This document shows positions 7,636 through 15,371 of a DNA stretch of 22,673 nucleotides, in pieces. The position numbers and the translations under genes are program-made. The DNA is from JBHHXR01 sp046757205 (GTDB lineage Bacteria; Pseudomonadota; Alphaproteobacteria; Rhodobacterales; Rhodobacteraceae): contig JBHHXR010000022.1 of the NCBI GenBank assembly GCA_046757205.1, positions 1 through 22,673 of the forward strand, read 5' to 3'. Position 1 is the first letter of the stretch; each line of letters begins with the position of its first letter. The notes under the pieces are model-generated. The model did not search any database. It saw nothing but the letters and a program-made list of their open reading frames with translations, and was not told the DNA's origin.

Positions 7636-8268
7636 ATGGCATTTCACGAGGTCCGGTTTCCGACGGCGCTGTCGTTCGGATCGGCCGGCGGGCCGGAGCG
7701 GCGCACCGAGATCGTCACTTTGAGTAACGGGTTCGAGGAGCGCAACACGCCATGGGCGCATTCGCGGCGGCGCTACGACGCCGGGCTGGGATTGCGCTCG
7801 CTCGACGATCTCGAGCAGGTGGTGGCATTTTTTGAGGCGCGGCGCGGGCAACTTTACGGGTTTCGCTGGAAGGACTGGACCGATTTCAAGTCGTGCGCGC
7901 CGTCGGCGCAGCCGACTCCGTTCGACCAGATCATCGCCACCGGCGACGGGCAGACGCTGGCGTTTCCGCTGGTCAAGAACTACCGCTCGGGCGGCGAATT
8001 GTACGCCCGTCTGATCGCCAAGCCGGTCGCCGGAAGCGCGAGCTTCGGCGTTGGTGGCGACGCGCAGCAGGCGGGCGCCAATTATACTCTCGACTTGAAC
8101 ACCGGCATCGTGACCTTCCTCACGCCGCCGCCCGTGGGCGCCGAAGTGACGGCCGGGTTCGAATTCGACGTTCCGGTGCGTTTCGATACCGACCGGATCG
8201 AGACCAGTGTGGCGAGTTTCTCGGCCGGGGAAATCCCCTCGGTGCCGGTCGTCGAGGTGCGGGTCTGA
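7636..8268 (+). CDS. GTA distal tail protein, DUF2460 family (RcGTA g12 equivalent)
   Basis: A 210-residue DUF2460/TIGR02217-type protein that forms the ring where tail tube meets baseplate. Family landmarks are FHEVRFPTALSFGSAGGPER at the N-terminus (20 residues shown), SNGFEERNTPWAHSRRRYDAG, the FEARRGQLYGFRWKDWTDFKS block (about 73-93, shown in part), and the C-terminal VPVRFDTDRIE followed by IPSVPVVEVRV. The start ATG has a G-rich upstream stretch (GAGGG). The stop overlaps the hub gene start as TGATG. Confidence 0.92.
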   Translation: MAFHEVRFPTALSFGSAGGPERRTEIVTLSNGFEERNTPWAHSRRRYDAGLGLRSLDDLEQVVAFFEARRGQLYGFRWKDWTDFKSCAPSAQPTPFDQIIATGDGQTLAFPLVKNYRSGGELYARLIAKPVAGSASFGVGGDAQQAGANYTLDLNTGIVTFLTPPPVGAEVTAGFEFDVPVRFDTDRIETSVASFSAGEIPSVPVVEVRV

Positions 8269-9152
8269 TGCGCGAGATCGATCCGGCGCTGCAAGCGCGG
8301 CTGGATACTCGCGCGACCTGTTTGTGCCGGTGTTGGCTGGTGACGCGGGCCGACGGGACGGAGTTGGGATTTACCGACCATGACCGGGACCTGTGGTTCG
8401 ACGGGCACGGGTTTCAGGCCGGGTCGGGCATGGACGCACGGGCACTGCAAAGCTCCACCGGTCTGAGCGTCGACAATTCGGCGGCCGCCGGCGCATTGAG
8501 CTCGGAGAGTCTGAGCGAAGCCGACATTCTGGCGGGCAGGTACGACGGCGCGGAAATCCGGCTGTGGCTGGTGGACTGGGAGAACCCGAGCCTGAACCTG
8601 TTGCTGTTTCGCGGGTTTCTGGGGGACGTCGAGCGCAGCGGCAATGCCTTCGAGGCGGAGCTGCGGGGGCTGACCGAAGCGCTGAACCGGCCCGTCGGGC
8701 GGGCCTATGTGAAGAGCTGCGATCGCGATCTGGGCGATGGGAAATGTGGCTTCGATCTGAACACGCCGGGTTTTTCCGGCGATGCGGCGGTCGTCGAGGC
8801 CAGTGGAAACCGGTTGCTGACCGTTACCGGACTGGAGAGCCATGCGTCCGGCTGGTTCGACGGTGGAGGCGCTGTGTGGCAGAGCGGGGCGAATGCGGGC
8901 GCGCCGGCGGTGGTGCGCGAGCACGTCGTGGCTGGCGGCTACGGCCGACTGAAGCTCTGGGAGGAAGCGACGGGAACAATCAAGGCGGGCGACGTGCTGC
9001 GGGTTTTCGCTGGCTGCGACAAACGGATTGAGACGTGTCAGGCGAAATTCGGCAACCTGTCAAGTTTCCGGGGGTATCCGCATATTCCGGCTGACGACTG
9101 GGTAACGGCGTACCCGGTTCGGGGCGGTAAGAACGATGGCGGCAAGCTTTGA
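8268..9152 (+). CDS. GTA tail hub protein, DUF2163 plus BR0599-type C-terminus (RcGTA g13 equivalent)
   Basis: A 294-residue baseplate hub. The N-terminal half is DUF2163-like (TCLCRCWLVTRADGTELGFTDHDRDL, shown whole only in parts), and the C-terminal third resembles the phage_BR0599 domain ending in KFGNLSSFRGYPHIPADD. Four cysteines, C151 and C160 (CDRDLGDGKC) and C250 and C257 (CDKRIETC), are arranged as in tail-tip proteins of the lambda gpL type, which bind an iron-sulfur cluster; the RcGTA hub is, to my recollection, also reported to hold one. Three more cysteines near residues 18-22 are not part of that pattern. The gene overlaps the following peptidase gene by 17 nt. Confidence 0.9.
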   Translation: MREIDPALQARLDTRATCLCRCWLVTRADGTELGFTDHDRDLWFDGHGFQAGSGMDARALQSSTGLSVDNSAAAGALSSESLSEADILAGRYDGAEIRLWLVDWENPSLNLLLFRGFLGDVERSGNAFEAELRGLTEALNRPVGRAYVKSCDRDLGDGKCGFDLNTPGFSGDAAVVEASGNRLLTVTGLESHASGWFDGGGAVWQSGANAGAPAVVREHVVAGGYGRLKLWEEATGTIKAGDVLRVFAGCDKRIETCQAKFGNLSSFRGYPHIPADDWVTAYPVRGGKNDGGKL

Positions 9153-9606
9153 CACCGCGCCCGCCACGGGCGCACGGGTGGTGGCGGTTGCGCGGCGCTG
9201 GATCGGTACGCCCTACCGGCACCAGGCGAGTTGCGAGGGGTCCGGAGCGGATTGCCTGGGTCTGATCCGCGGTATCTGGCGGGAGATTTTCGGCCGTGAG
9301 CCGGAGAGCGCGGGGGCCTATACCGAGGATTGGTCGGAGACAGATCGCGTTGAGCGGCTGGCCGAGGGCGCCGGGCGGCATTTGGTGAGGGTGACGGATG
9401 GCTCGCGGAAACCCGGAGACATACTCCTTTTTCGCATGAAAACCAACGGTGTGGCAAAACATCTTGCGGTGCTCGAAAGCTGCGAGCCGGGGTGCGAGAC
9501 GATCATTCACGCATATTGCGGGCACGGTGTCGTGCGCTCGCCCCTGGGACCGTCCTGGGCAAGGCGCATCGCGTTCCGATTCCGATTTCCTGACGGGAGA
9601 AACTGA
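9136..9606 (+). CDS. GTA NlpC/P60 peptidoglycan peptidase (RcGTA g14 equivalent)
   Basis: A 156-residue NlpC/P60 cysteine peptidase expected at the tail tip, where it would cut peptide cross-links in the recipient wall so DNA can enter. Catalytic Cys40 sits in SGADCLGLIRGIW, the classic helix start. The His is probably H109 in AKHLAVL, and H125 (IIHAYCGHGV) is a candidate third polar residue. The segment RKPGDILLF before the His is the typical NlpC strand. There is no signal peptide, in keeping with delivery as a particle component. The stop overlaps the megatron start (TGATG). Confidence 0.93.
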   Translation: MAASFDTAPATGARVVAVARRWIGTPYRHQASCEGSGADCLGLIRGIWREIFGREPESAGAYTEDWSETDRVERLAEGAGRHLVRVTDGSRKPGDILLFRMKTNGVAKHLAVLESCEPGCETIIHAYCGHGVVRSPLGPSWARRIAFRFRFPDGRN

Positions 9607-12600
9607 TGGCGACATTGCTTCTGGGGGCGGTCGGCGGTGCGTTGGGCGCGGCTGCGGGCGGGTCGTTTCTTGGTCTGCCGGCGGCACTCCTCGGGCGTGC
9701 CGCCGGTTCGGTGATCGGCGCCGCGATAGATCAGCGGGTATTGGGCCTGGGGTCGGCGCCGGTGGAGCACGGCCGTGTCCATGCGTTCCGGGTGATGGGG
9801 TCGGGCGAGGGGGCAGCCGTGCCGAGGGTTTTCGGGCGCTACCGCGTCGGCGGGCACCTGATCTGGTCAAGCCGGTTCCTGGAAACCGTGCACACGAAAG
9901 GCGGCGGCGGCAAAGGGAGTTCGGCGGGGCCGGCGGTCAAGAGCTATTCTTACTCGGTATCGTTCGCGGTGGCGCTGTGCGAGGGCGAGGTTTCGCGCGT
10001 CGGGCGCATCTGGGCGGACGGGAAACTGCTGGATTTGTCGGGGATTACGTGGAGGTTTTGCCCGGGCGACGAGACCCAGATGCCGGACCCGCTGATAACC
10101 GCCATCGAGGGGGCGGCGCAGACGCCGGGCTATCGCGGCACGGCTTATCTGGTGTTCGAGAATCTGGCGTTGGCCGATTTCGGCAACCGCATTCCGCAGA
10201 TCTCGGCGGAGGTATTTCGGCGGCCGCAGCCGGTGGGGTCCAACCTTCCGGCCGATCCGGCGATGAAGATCCAGGCCGTTTCATTGATCCCCGGGTCGGG
10301 CGAGTACGCGCTGGCGACGACCCGGGTGCGGATGAGCGAAGGAAAAGGCAAGTCCCGGCTGGTCAACGGCAACAACAGCTCCGGGCTGTCGGATCTCGAA
10401 CTGTCGCTGGAGCAGTTGCACGGCGAGGTTCCGTCCTGCGGTTCGGCGTCGCTCGTAGTGAGCTGGTTCGGCAACGATTTGCGCTGCGACCGCTGCCGGG
10501 TCGAGCCGTCGGTGGAGCAAAACGCGCAGGACGCCGACAACATGGCCTGGAGCGTTTCCGGTGCGTCACGTGCGGGCGCGAAGACGGTCAGCCAAGCACA
10601 GGGGCGGCCGGTATTCGGCGGCACGCCTTGCGATGCCTCGGTGCTGGAAGCTATCGCGAAGCTCAAGGCCGACGGCATCGCCGTCATGTTCTATCCATTC
10701 GTGCTGATGGATATTCAGGCGGGCAACGGACTGAACGATCCCTGGACCGGGGCGGCGGACCAGCCGACGGTTCCATGGCGCGGGCGGATCACGCTTTCCA
10801 CCGCGCCGGGGCAAGCCGGGAGCCCGGACAAGACGGCGGCGGCGGCGGGCGAAGTTTCGGCGTTTTTCGGACAGGCTGCCGTGGCGGATTTTGCGGTGTC
10901 CGGTCAGGGCGTCGCCTATACCGGGCCGGCGGAGTGGTCCTACCGGCGGTTCATCCTGCATTACGCGCATCTCTGTGCGCTGGCGGGCGGGGTGGAGGCG
11001 TTCTGCATCGGTTCGGAACTGCGGTCGCTGACGCAGATCAGGGACGGAGCGGCTGGCTTTCCGGCGGTGGCTGCGCTGCGGCAACTGGCGGGGGATGTGC
11101 GCGCTGTCCTCGGGCCCGGCGTGAAAATCGGCTATGCCGCCGACTGGTCGGAGTATTTCGGCTACCATCCGCAGGACGGCTCGGGCGACGTATTTTTCCA
11201 TCTCGATCCGCTGTGGGCCGATCCGGCGATAGACTTCATCGGTATCGACAATTACATGCCGCTCTCCGACTGGCGCGATGGCGGTGGGCTGGATGGTGCC
11301 TCCGCCGCTTCGATCTACGATCTCGATTATCTACGCGGTAATGTCGCTGGCGGCGAGGGCTACGACTGGTTCTACGCCGACGACGCGGCGCGCGACGCGC
11401 AGGCGCGCACGCCGATTGCAGATACCGCCTACGGGCAGGACTGGGTGTTCCGTTACAAGGATTTGCGTAACTGGTGGTCGCAGCAGCATTTCGACCGGCC
11501 GGGCGGTGTGATGGATGCGACGCCGACAGTCTGGGTTCCGCAGTCCAAGCCGATCCGGTTCACCGAGATCGGCTGCCCGGCGGTCGACAAGGGCACCAAC
11601 CAGCCCAACGTCTTTATCGACCCGAAATCGGACGAATCCGGCCTGCCGCATTATTCCGACGGTTCGCAGGACGACGTGATCCAGACGCGGTATTTGCAGG
11701 CCGTGATCTCGTATTGGGAGGAAGCCACGAACAACCCGGTTTCGGGGGTCTATGGCGGGCCGATGGTGGACATGTCGAAGGCGCATGTCTGGTCCTGGGA
11801 CACGCGCCCCTGGCCCTTCTTCCCCGATTTCGCCGATGTCTGGAGCGATGGCGGCAATCACGGCAGAGGGCACTGGATATCCGGCAGGATCGCCAACGCC
11901 GGTCTGGACCGGCTGGTGGCGGAGATTTGCGAACGCTCGAACCTGCCGGACCATGACGTGCGCGGGCTGAACGGCAGCGTCAAGGGCTTTGCGCAGGAGA
12001 ACGGCGAGAGCGCGCGGCAGGGCTTGCAGCCCTTGATGCTGGCCTACGCGGCGGATGCGTTCGACCTCGGCGGCAGCGTCGCGTTCCGGCATCGTTCGGG
12101 CGATGTGGTCAGGCAATTGGACCCGAACTGGCTGGCGGTCGAGGGCGAGGAGGCGGCGATAACCGCCGAGCGGGCGACGGAGGCGGAACTGCCGCGCCGG
12201 GTGCGCGCCGGGTTCGTGCGCGGCGGCGAGGAATACCGGCGCGGTACGGCGGCCGCGGTATATCCGGGGACGACCGAGCCGGGCGTTTCGCATACCGACC
12301 TGCCCATCGTGCTGTCGGCCGGCGAGGCGGAGGCGATTACGGAGCGCTGGCTGAGCGAGGCGCGCATCGGACGCGATACCGTCAGCCTTGCGCTGCCGCC
12401 GTCGCAGGTTTCCTTCAGCCCGGGCGACGTGGTCTCGTTGCCGTCGGCCTCGCGCGATCTGCTTTACCGCATCGACCGGGTCGAGGAGATGGGCCTGCTG
12501 CGGATTGAGGGAGTGCGTATCGAAGCTGGCGTTTACGGCGCCGCAAAGGCCTACGAGTCCGCGCCGTCGGGGCAGAGTTTCCAGGCCAGCGCTTCGGTTT

Positions 12601-13529
12601 ACGCGGAGTTTCTGGACCTTCCTTTGCTGAGCGGGTCGGAAATACCGCACGCGCCACACGTTGCCGCGACGGCCTCGCCCTGGCCGGGGCCGGTGGCGGT
12701 TTTCGCTTCGGCCAGCGACAGCGGTTACCTATTGAAGGACACCATCCAGGCGCCGTCGCCCATGGGGGTGACCCTGAGCGATCTGCCGCCGGCGCGGCCG
12801 GGGCGCTGGATGCCGGGGGCCGGCGTTATCGTGCGTCTCGATTCCGGTACGCTGCAAAGCCGGACGGAAGAGGAAGTGCTGAACGGCGCGAATATCGCGG
12901 CGATCAGGTCGGGCGGAACCGGAAACTGGGAGGTTTTCCAGTTCCGCGATGCGGTGCTGACCGGCACCGATACCTATCAATTGCAGACATTGTTGCGCGG
13001 CCAGGCGGGAACCGATGCCGATGTCAGTGGCCTGTGGCCCGCCGGGTCCGACTTCGTGCTGCTCGACGGTGCGGCGGTGCAGGTCGATCTGGGTATCGCT
13101 TCGCGCGGGCTGGACCGGCATTACCGGGTCGGCCCGGCCTCGCTGCCCTATGACGACCCGGCCTATGTCCACCATGTCGAAGCGTTCGCCGGTATCGGCT
13201 TGCGGCCGCTGAGCCCGGTGCATCTGAAGGCGCTTCGGCAGACGGATGGCGCGGTTTCGATGGGCTGGATACGCCGCACGCGGATCGACGGCGACAACTG
13301 GACGGGAACCGACGTACCCCTGGGTGAAAGCGCCGAGAGCTATCTGCTGCGGCTGCTGACCCCTCAAGGCGATGTGTTACGGGAAGTGACGGTCGGCTCC
13401 GCTACCTATGACTACACGGCGGCGGAGCAGGCGATCGACGGCGCGGTGGCGCCGTTCGATATCGAGGTAGCGCAGATTTCCAGCAGTTTCGGGCCCGGCC
13501 CATTCACGAGGATGACGTTCAATGGCTAA
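9606..13529 (+). CDS. GTA megatron tail-tip protein with TIM-barrel glycosidase-like domain (RcGTA g15 equivalent)
   Basis: A 1307-residue protein forming the tip of the GTA tail. The N-terminus (about 1-48) is rich in glycine, alanine and leucine and could insert into a membrane. A central TIM-barrel domain (roughly 430-730, GTA_TIM type) includes FCIGSELRSL, with Glu471 at the likely end of strand 4, DFIGIDNYMPLSDW (from 543), and FTEIGCPA with Glu654 at the likely end of strand 7. That spacing suits a retaining glycosidase pair, suggesting cell-surface glycan cleavage. The region from about 750-930 resembles the phage tail-protein domain PF13550. The C-terminal third is beta-rich, with LRGQAGTDAD and GSDFVLLDGA motifs of GTA host-specificity proteins. 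The gene is intact and overlaps the next gene by 8 nt. Confidence 0.93.
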   Translation: MATLLLGAVGGALGAAAGGSFLGLPAALLGRAAGSVIGAAIDQRVLGLGSAPVEHGRVHAFRVMGSGEGAAVPRVFGRYRVGGHLIWSSRFLETVHTKGGGGKGSSAGPAVKSYSYSVSFAVALCEGEVSRVGRIWADGKLLDLSGITWRFCPGDETQMPDPLITAIEGAAQTPGYRGTAYLVFENLALADFGNRIPQISAEVFRRPQPVGSNLPADPAMKIQAVSLIPGSGEYALATTRVRMSEGKGKSRLVNGNNSSGLSDLELSLEQLHGEVPSCGSASLVVSWFGNDLRCDRCRVEPSVEQNAQDADNMAWSVSGASRAGAKTVSQAQGRPVFGGTPCDASVLEAIAKLKADGIAVMFYPFVLMDIQAGNGLNDPWTGAADQPTVPWRGRITLSTAPGQAGSPDKTAAAAGEVSAFFGQAAVADFAVSGQGVAYTGPAEWSYRRFILHYAHLCALAGGVEAFCIGSELRSLTQIRDGAAGFPAVAALRQLAGDVRAVLGPGVKIGYAADWSEYFGYHPQDGSGDVFFHLDPLWADPAIDFIGIDNYMPLSDWRDGGGLDGASAASIYDLDYLRGNVAGGEGYDWFYADDAARDAQARTPIADTAYGQDWVFRYKDLRNWWSQQHFDRPGGVMDATPTVWVPQSKPIRFTEIGCPAVDKGTNQPNVFIDPKSDESGLPHYSDGSQDDVIQTRYLQAVISYWEEATNNPVSGVYGGPMVDMSKAHVWSWDTRPWPFFPDFADVWSDGGNHGRGHWISGRIANAGLDRLVAEICERSNLPDHDVRGLNGSVKGFAQENGESARQGLQPLMLAYAADAFDLGGSVAFRHRSGDVVRQLDPNWLAVEGEEAAITAERATEAELPRRVRAGFVRGGEEYRRGTAAAVYPGTTEPGVSHTDLPIVLSAGEAEAITERWLSEARIGRDTVSLALPPSQVSFSPGDVVSLPSASRDLLYRIDRVEEMGLLRIEGVRIEAGVYGAAKAYESAPSGQSFQASASVYAEFLDLPLLSGSEIPHAPHVAATASPWPGPVAVFASASDSGYLLKDTIQAPSPMGVTLSDLPPARPGRWMPGAGVIVRLDSGTLQSRTEEEVLNGANIAAIRSGGTGNWEVFQFRDAVLTGTDTYQLQTLLRGQAGTDADVSGLWPAGSDFVLLDGAAVQVDLGIASRGLDRHYRVGPASLPYDDPAYVHHVEAFAGIGLRPLSPVHLKALRQTDGAVSMGWIRRTRIDGDNWTGTDVPLGESAESYLLRLLTPQGDVLREVTVGSATYDYTAAEQAIDGAVAPFDIEVAQISSSFGPGPFTRMTFNG

Positions 13530-14238
13530 CACCTACCAGTTCGGCCTGCCGCTGATCCAGCCGGCGCAGGCTCAGAAGCATGTCACTGTCAACGAGGCGG
13601 TGGCCCGGCTGGACGCGGTGGCGCAATTGCGGGTGGTGTCGACGATAGTCGCTACCCCGCCGGCCACGGCGCTCGACGGGGAATGCTACGTGGTGCCTTC
13701 GGGAGCCACCGGCGATTGGGCGGGCAGGGCCGGTGAGGTGGCGGTTTATTCCAATGGCGGCTGGGTGTTCCTGTCGCCGAAGACGGGCTGGCGCGGCTGG
13801 GACGAAAGCTCGGGCACGGAGATCGTGCACGACGGCAGCGCTTGGGTTCAGGCGAGTGTCATCGGCCCGGGCGGAGCGGCCACCGCGCTGCGTATCGTCG
13901 AGTTGGACCACGTGCTTGCCGGCGGCGGCGCGGCGGAGGCGACGGCCGCTCTCATCCCTTCGCACGCGCAGGTGATCGGGGTGACGGCACGGGTGGTGGC
14001 GGATATCACCGGCAGCGGGGTATCGTCCTGGTCGCTGGGGGTGTCGGGCGACCCGGCACGCTATGCCTCGGGGCTCGGTCTGACCAAGAATTCCTGGGCG
14101 AGGGGCCTGAGCGGGGCGCCGGTAACGTATTACGCGGACACGGCGCTGGAGATCACCGCCGATGCGGGCAGCTTCACGGCCGGGACCATCCGGCTGGCGG
14201 CACATGTTGTGGAACTGACGCCGCCAAGAGCGGTATAG
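13522..14238 (+). CDS. DUF2793 protein, probable GTA tail fibre
   Basis: A 238-residue protein whose ATG lies inside the end of the megatron gene (8-nt overlap), so it belongs to the GTA operon. The DUF2793 signature is at the N-terminus: LPLIQPAQAQKHVTVNEAV then LDAVAQLRV. Residues about 50-105 contain a Trp- and Gly-rich sheet (GWVFLSPKTGWRGWDE) seen in this family. The C-terminal part (about 115-235) is a separate beta-rich module with WSLGVSGDPARYASGLGL and a closing GTIRLAAHVVEL strand. RcGTA encodes its fibre-type protein at a separate locus, whereas other Rhodobacterales carry a DUF2793 gene directly after g15. A role in receptor binding is inferred from position and domain, not shown here. 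Confidence 0.82.
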   Translation: MANTYQFGLPLIQPAQAQKHVTVNEAVARLDAVAQLRVVSTIVATPPATALDGECYVVPSGATGDWAGRAGEVAVYSNGGWVFLSPKTGWRGWDESSGTEIVHDGSAWVQASVIGPGGAATALRIVELDHVLAGGGAAEATAALIPSHAQVIGVTARVVADITGSGVSSWSLGVSGDPARYASGLGLTKNSWARGLSGAPVTYYADTALEITADAGSFTAGTIRLAAHVVELTPPRAV

Positions 14239-14242
14239 GCGT

Positions 14243-15115
14243 TCACGCGCCGTTCTTCGGCTTTTGGGCGCGAAACTTGATGCTGATCACGTTTCCCCGG
14301 ACCGAAGCGATATCTTCCTTCGCTGGCGCCGGTGTGAATTCCGGGCCCGGGCAAGAGGCCATTTCTTCCAGCTCTTTGGACCCGAGCGGGTGGCGCGCCA
14401 CGACCTCGATATCGCTGAAGCCAGTGTCGTGGAGGATTCCAAAACAGGTTTCTTCGTCGATCGCACCGCCGACGCATCCTGCCCAGGTCGATTGGAAGCG
14501 GTCGCGGACCTGGGGATCGATCTTCCCGCCGTAGACGATATCGGAGATGGCCAAACGCCCGCCGGGTTTCAGAACGCGGAACGCTTCGCGGTACACGGCC
14601 GCCTTGCTGGGGGAGAGGTTGATGACGCAGTTGGAGATGATCACGTCGGCGCAGTTGTCCGGCAGGTTGGTCTTGTCCAAGTCAGCGAGATTGAACGTGG
14701 TTCTGAGTGCGACATGCGCATCCTTCACTGTCTGCCGCGCCCGTTCGATCATGTGAGGGGCGAAATCGACGCCTGTCACTTTCCCCTCCGGGCCCACCTT
14801 GTGCGCGGCGAGGACAACGTCGATGCCTGCGCCACACCCGAAGTCCACCACTGTTTCGCCCGGTCGAAGATTGGCGAATCCCGTCGGGTTGCCGCACCCC
14901 CGGGAGAGGGTGAAGGCGGTTTCGGGGATCAGCGAAAGCTCTTGCTGGCTGTAGAGCCCGTGTTCGGCAGCAAAACCCGAACTGGCGGGGGCCTTGCCGG
15001 GGCAGCAAACCGCGCCCCCGCCGCCACCCCGCTCGGCGCATGCGTCGTAGCGCGCCATCACGATTTTCCTGACACGTTCCGCCTTCGTTGAATCGGACGT
15101 AGCTTGTTCAGACAT
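14243..15115 (-). CDS. arsM: Arsenite S-adenosylmethionine methyltransferase ArsM
   Basis: A 290-residue SAM-dependent enzyme that methylates arsenite to mono-, di- and trimethylated products in the cytoplasm. The SAM fold shows VVDFGCGAGIDV (about 89-100), GVDFAPHMIERA and VLKPGGRLAISDI. The three arsenic-binding cysteines of the family are present: C74 in RGCGNP, C163 in ISNCVINL and C214 in AGCVGGAI. The N-terminus also carries CCPG (37-40). GGAGA lies 7 nt before the ATG. No arsR, arsB or arsC lies in the window, so this is a stand-alone detoxification gene here. It is convergent with the GTA operon, 4 nt apart. Confidence 0.94.
   Translation of the reverse strand: MSEQATSDSTKAERVRKIVMARYDACAERGGGGGAVCCPGKAPASSGFAAEHGLYSQQELSLIPETAFTLSRGCGNPTGFANLRPGETVVDFGCGAGIDVVLAAHKVGPEGKVTGVDFAPHMIERARQTVKDAHVALRTTFNLADLDKTNLPDNCADVIISNCVINLSPSKAAVYREAFRVLKPGGRLAISDIVYGGKIDPQVRDRFQSTWAGCVGGAIDEETCFGILHDTGFSDIEVVARHPLGSKELEEMASCPGPEFTPAPAKEDIASVRGNVISIKFRAQKPKNGA
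14249..14265 (+). terminator. Weak candidate terminator for the GTA operon
   Basis: GCCG (14249-14252) and CGGC (14258-14261) form a 4-bp stem with a TTCTT loop, followed by TTTT. It lies just past the last GTA gene but inside the 3' end of the opposing arsM coding region. The stem is short, so termination would be inefficient; it is the only hairpin plus U-run seen at this junction. Confidence 0.25.
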
Positions 15116-15180
15116 AGGCTTTCTCCAGCAAGGGAAGCCGGACCAGCCGGGTACCAGGCAGGATTTTCGAATTCTCGCAC

Positions 15181-15207
15181 CCTGTTCCCGCAGTCCGTGC
15201 GGACAGG
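15181..15207. other. Hairpin in the arsM upstream region
   Basis: CCTGT (15181-15185) pairs with ACAGG (15203-15207), and inside it CCGC (15188-15191) pairs with GCGG (15199-15202), with a 2-nt bulge and a 7-nt loop. There is no U-run on either strand. It lies 66-92 nt upstream of arsM and could be part of a structured leader or a transcript end for the zinc-finger gene upstream. It does not match a riboswitch I recognise. Confidence 0.3.
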
Positions 15208-15303
15208 AAATCGAGGCTATCGGTGTCTATTGATCGCGCACCCCGTCACACCGGCCGATTTCACGCCTGGCGGGAAGATTATCGCGTTTGCCCGGGCACG
15301 TCG

Positions 15304-15317
15304 TTGACTTGAATCAA
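15304..15317. promoter_or_regulatory. FNR/Crp-like 14-mer
   Basis: TTGAC-TTGA-ATCAA matches the FNR/FnrL consensus TTGAT-N4-ATCAA at 9 of 10 defined positions. It sits in the 256-nt space between arsM and the zinc-finger gene, about 189 nt from the arsM start. If real, it would put the arsM transcript (or an unseen small RNA) under oxygen or nitric oxide control. A single near-match can arise by chance. Confidence 0.35.
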
Positions 15318-15371
15318 CAGCGGCGCAGCGGCGGGTGCACAGACCCGGCTGGTACGCGCGAGGGCCAGAAG

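Noticed and set aside
6424..7851. Open frames of 400 or more codons on the minus strand opposite the tail genes
   Set aside because: They cross several well-supported overlapping genes, have biased shadow composition and no recognisable domain.
9449..11341. 630-codon plus-strand frame overlapping the megatron gene
   Set aside because: It is Gly/Arg-rich out-of-frame reading of the megatron; the in-frame product has clear GTA domains.
1..14238. Active prophage
   Set aside because: No integrase, excisionase, repressor, replication, lysis or attachment sequences are visible in the window, the tape measure is very short, and the gene order is that of a GTA.
15140..15185. tRNA-like T-loop (TTCGAA) upstream of arsM
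   Set aside because: The flanking bases do not form a T-arm stem, and no anticodon or acceptor arm can be drawn on either strand.
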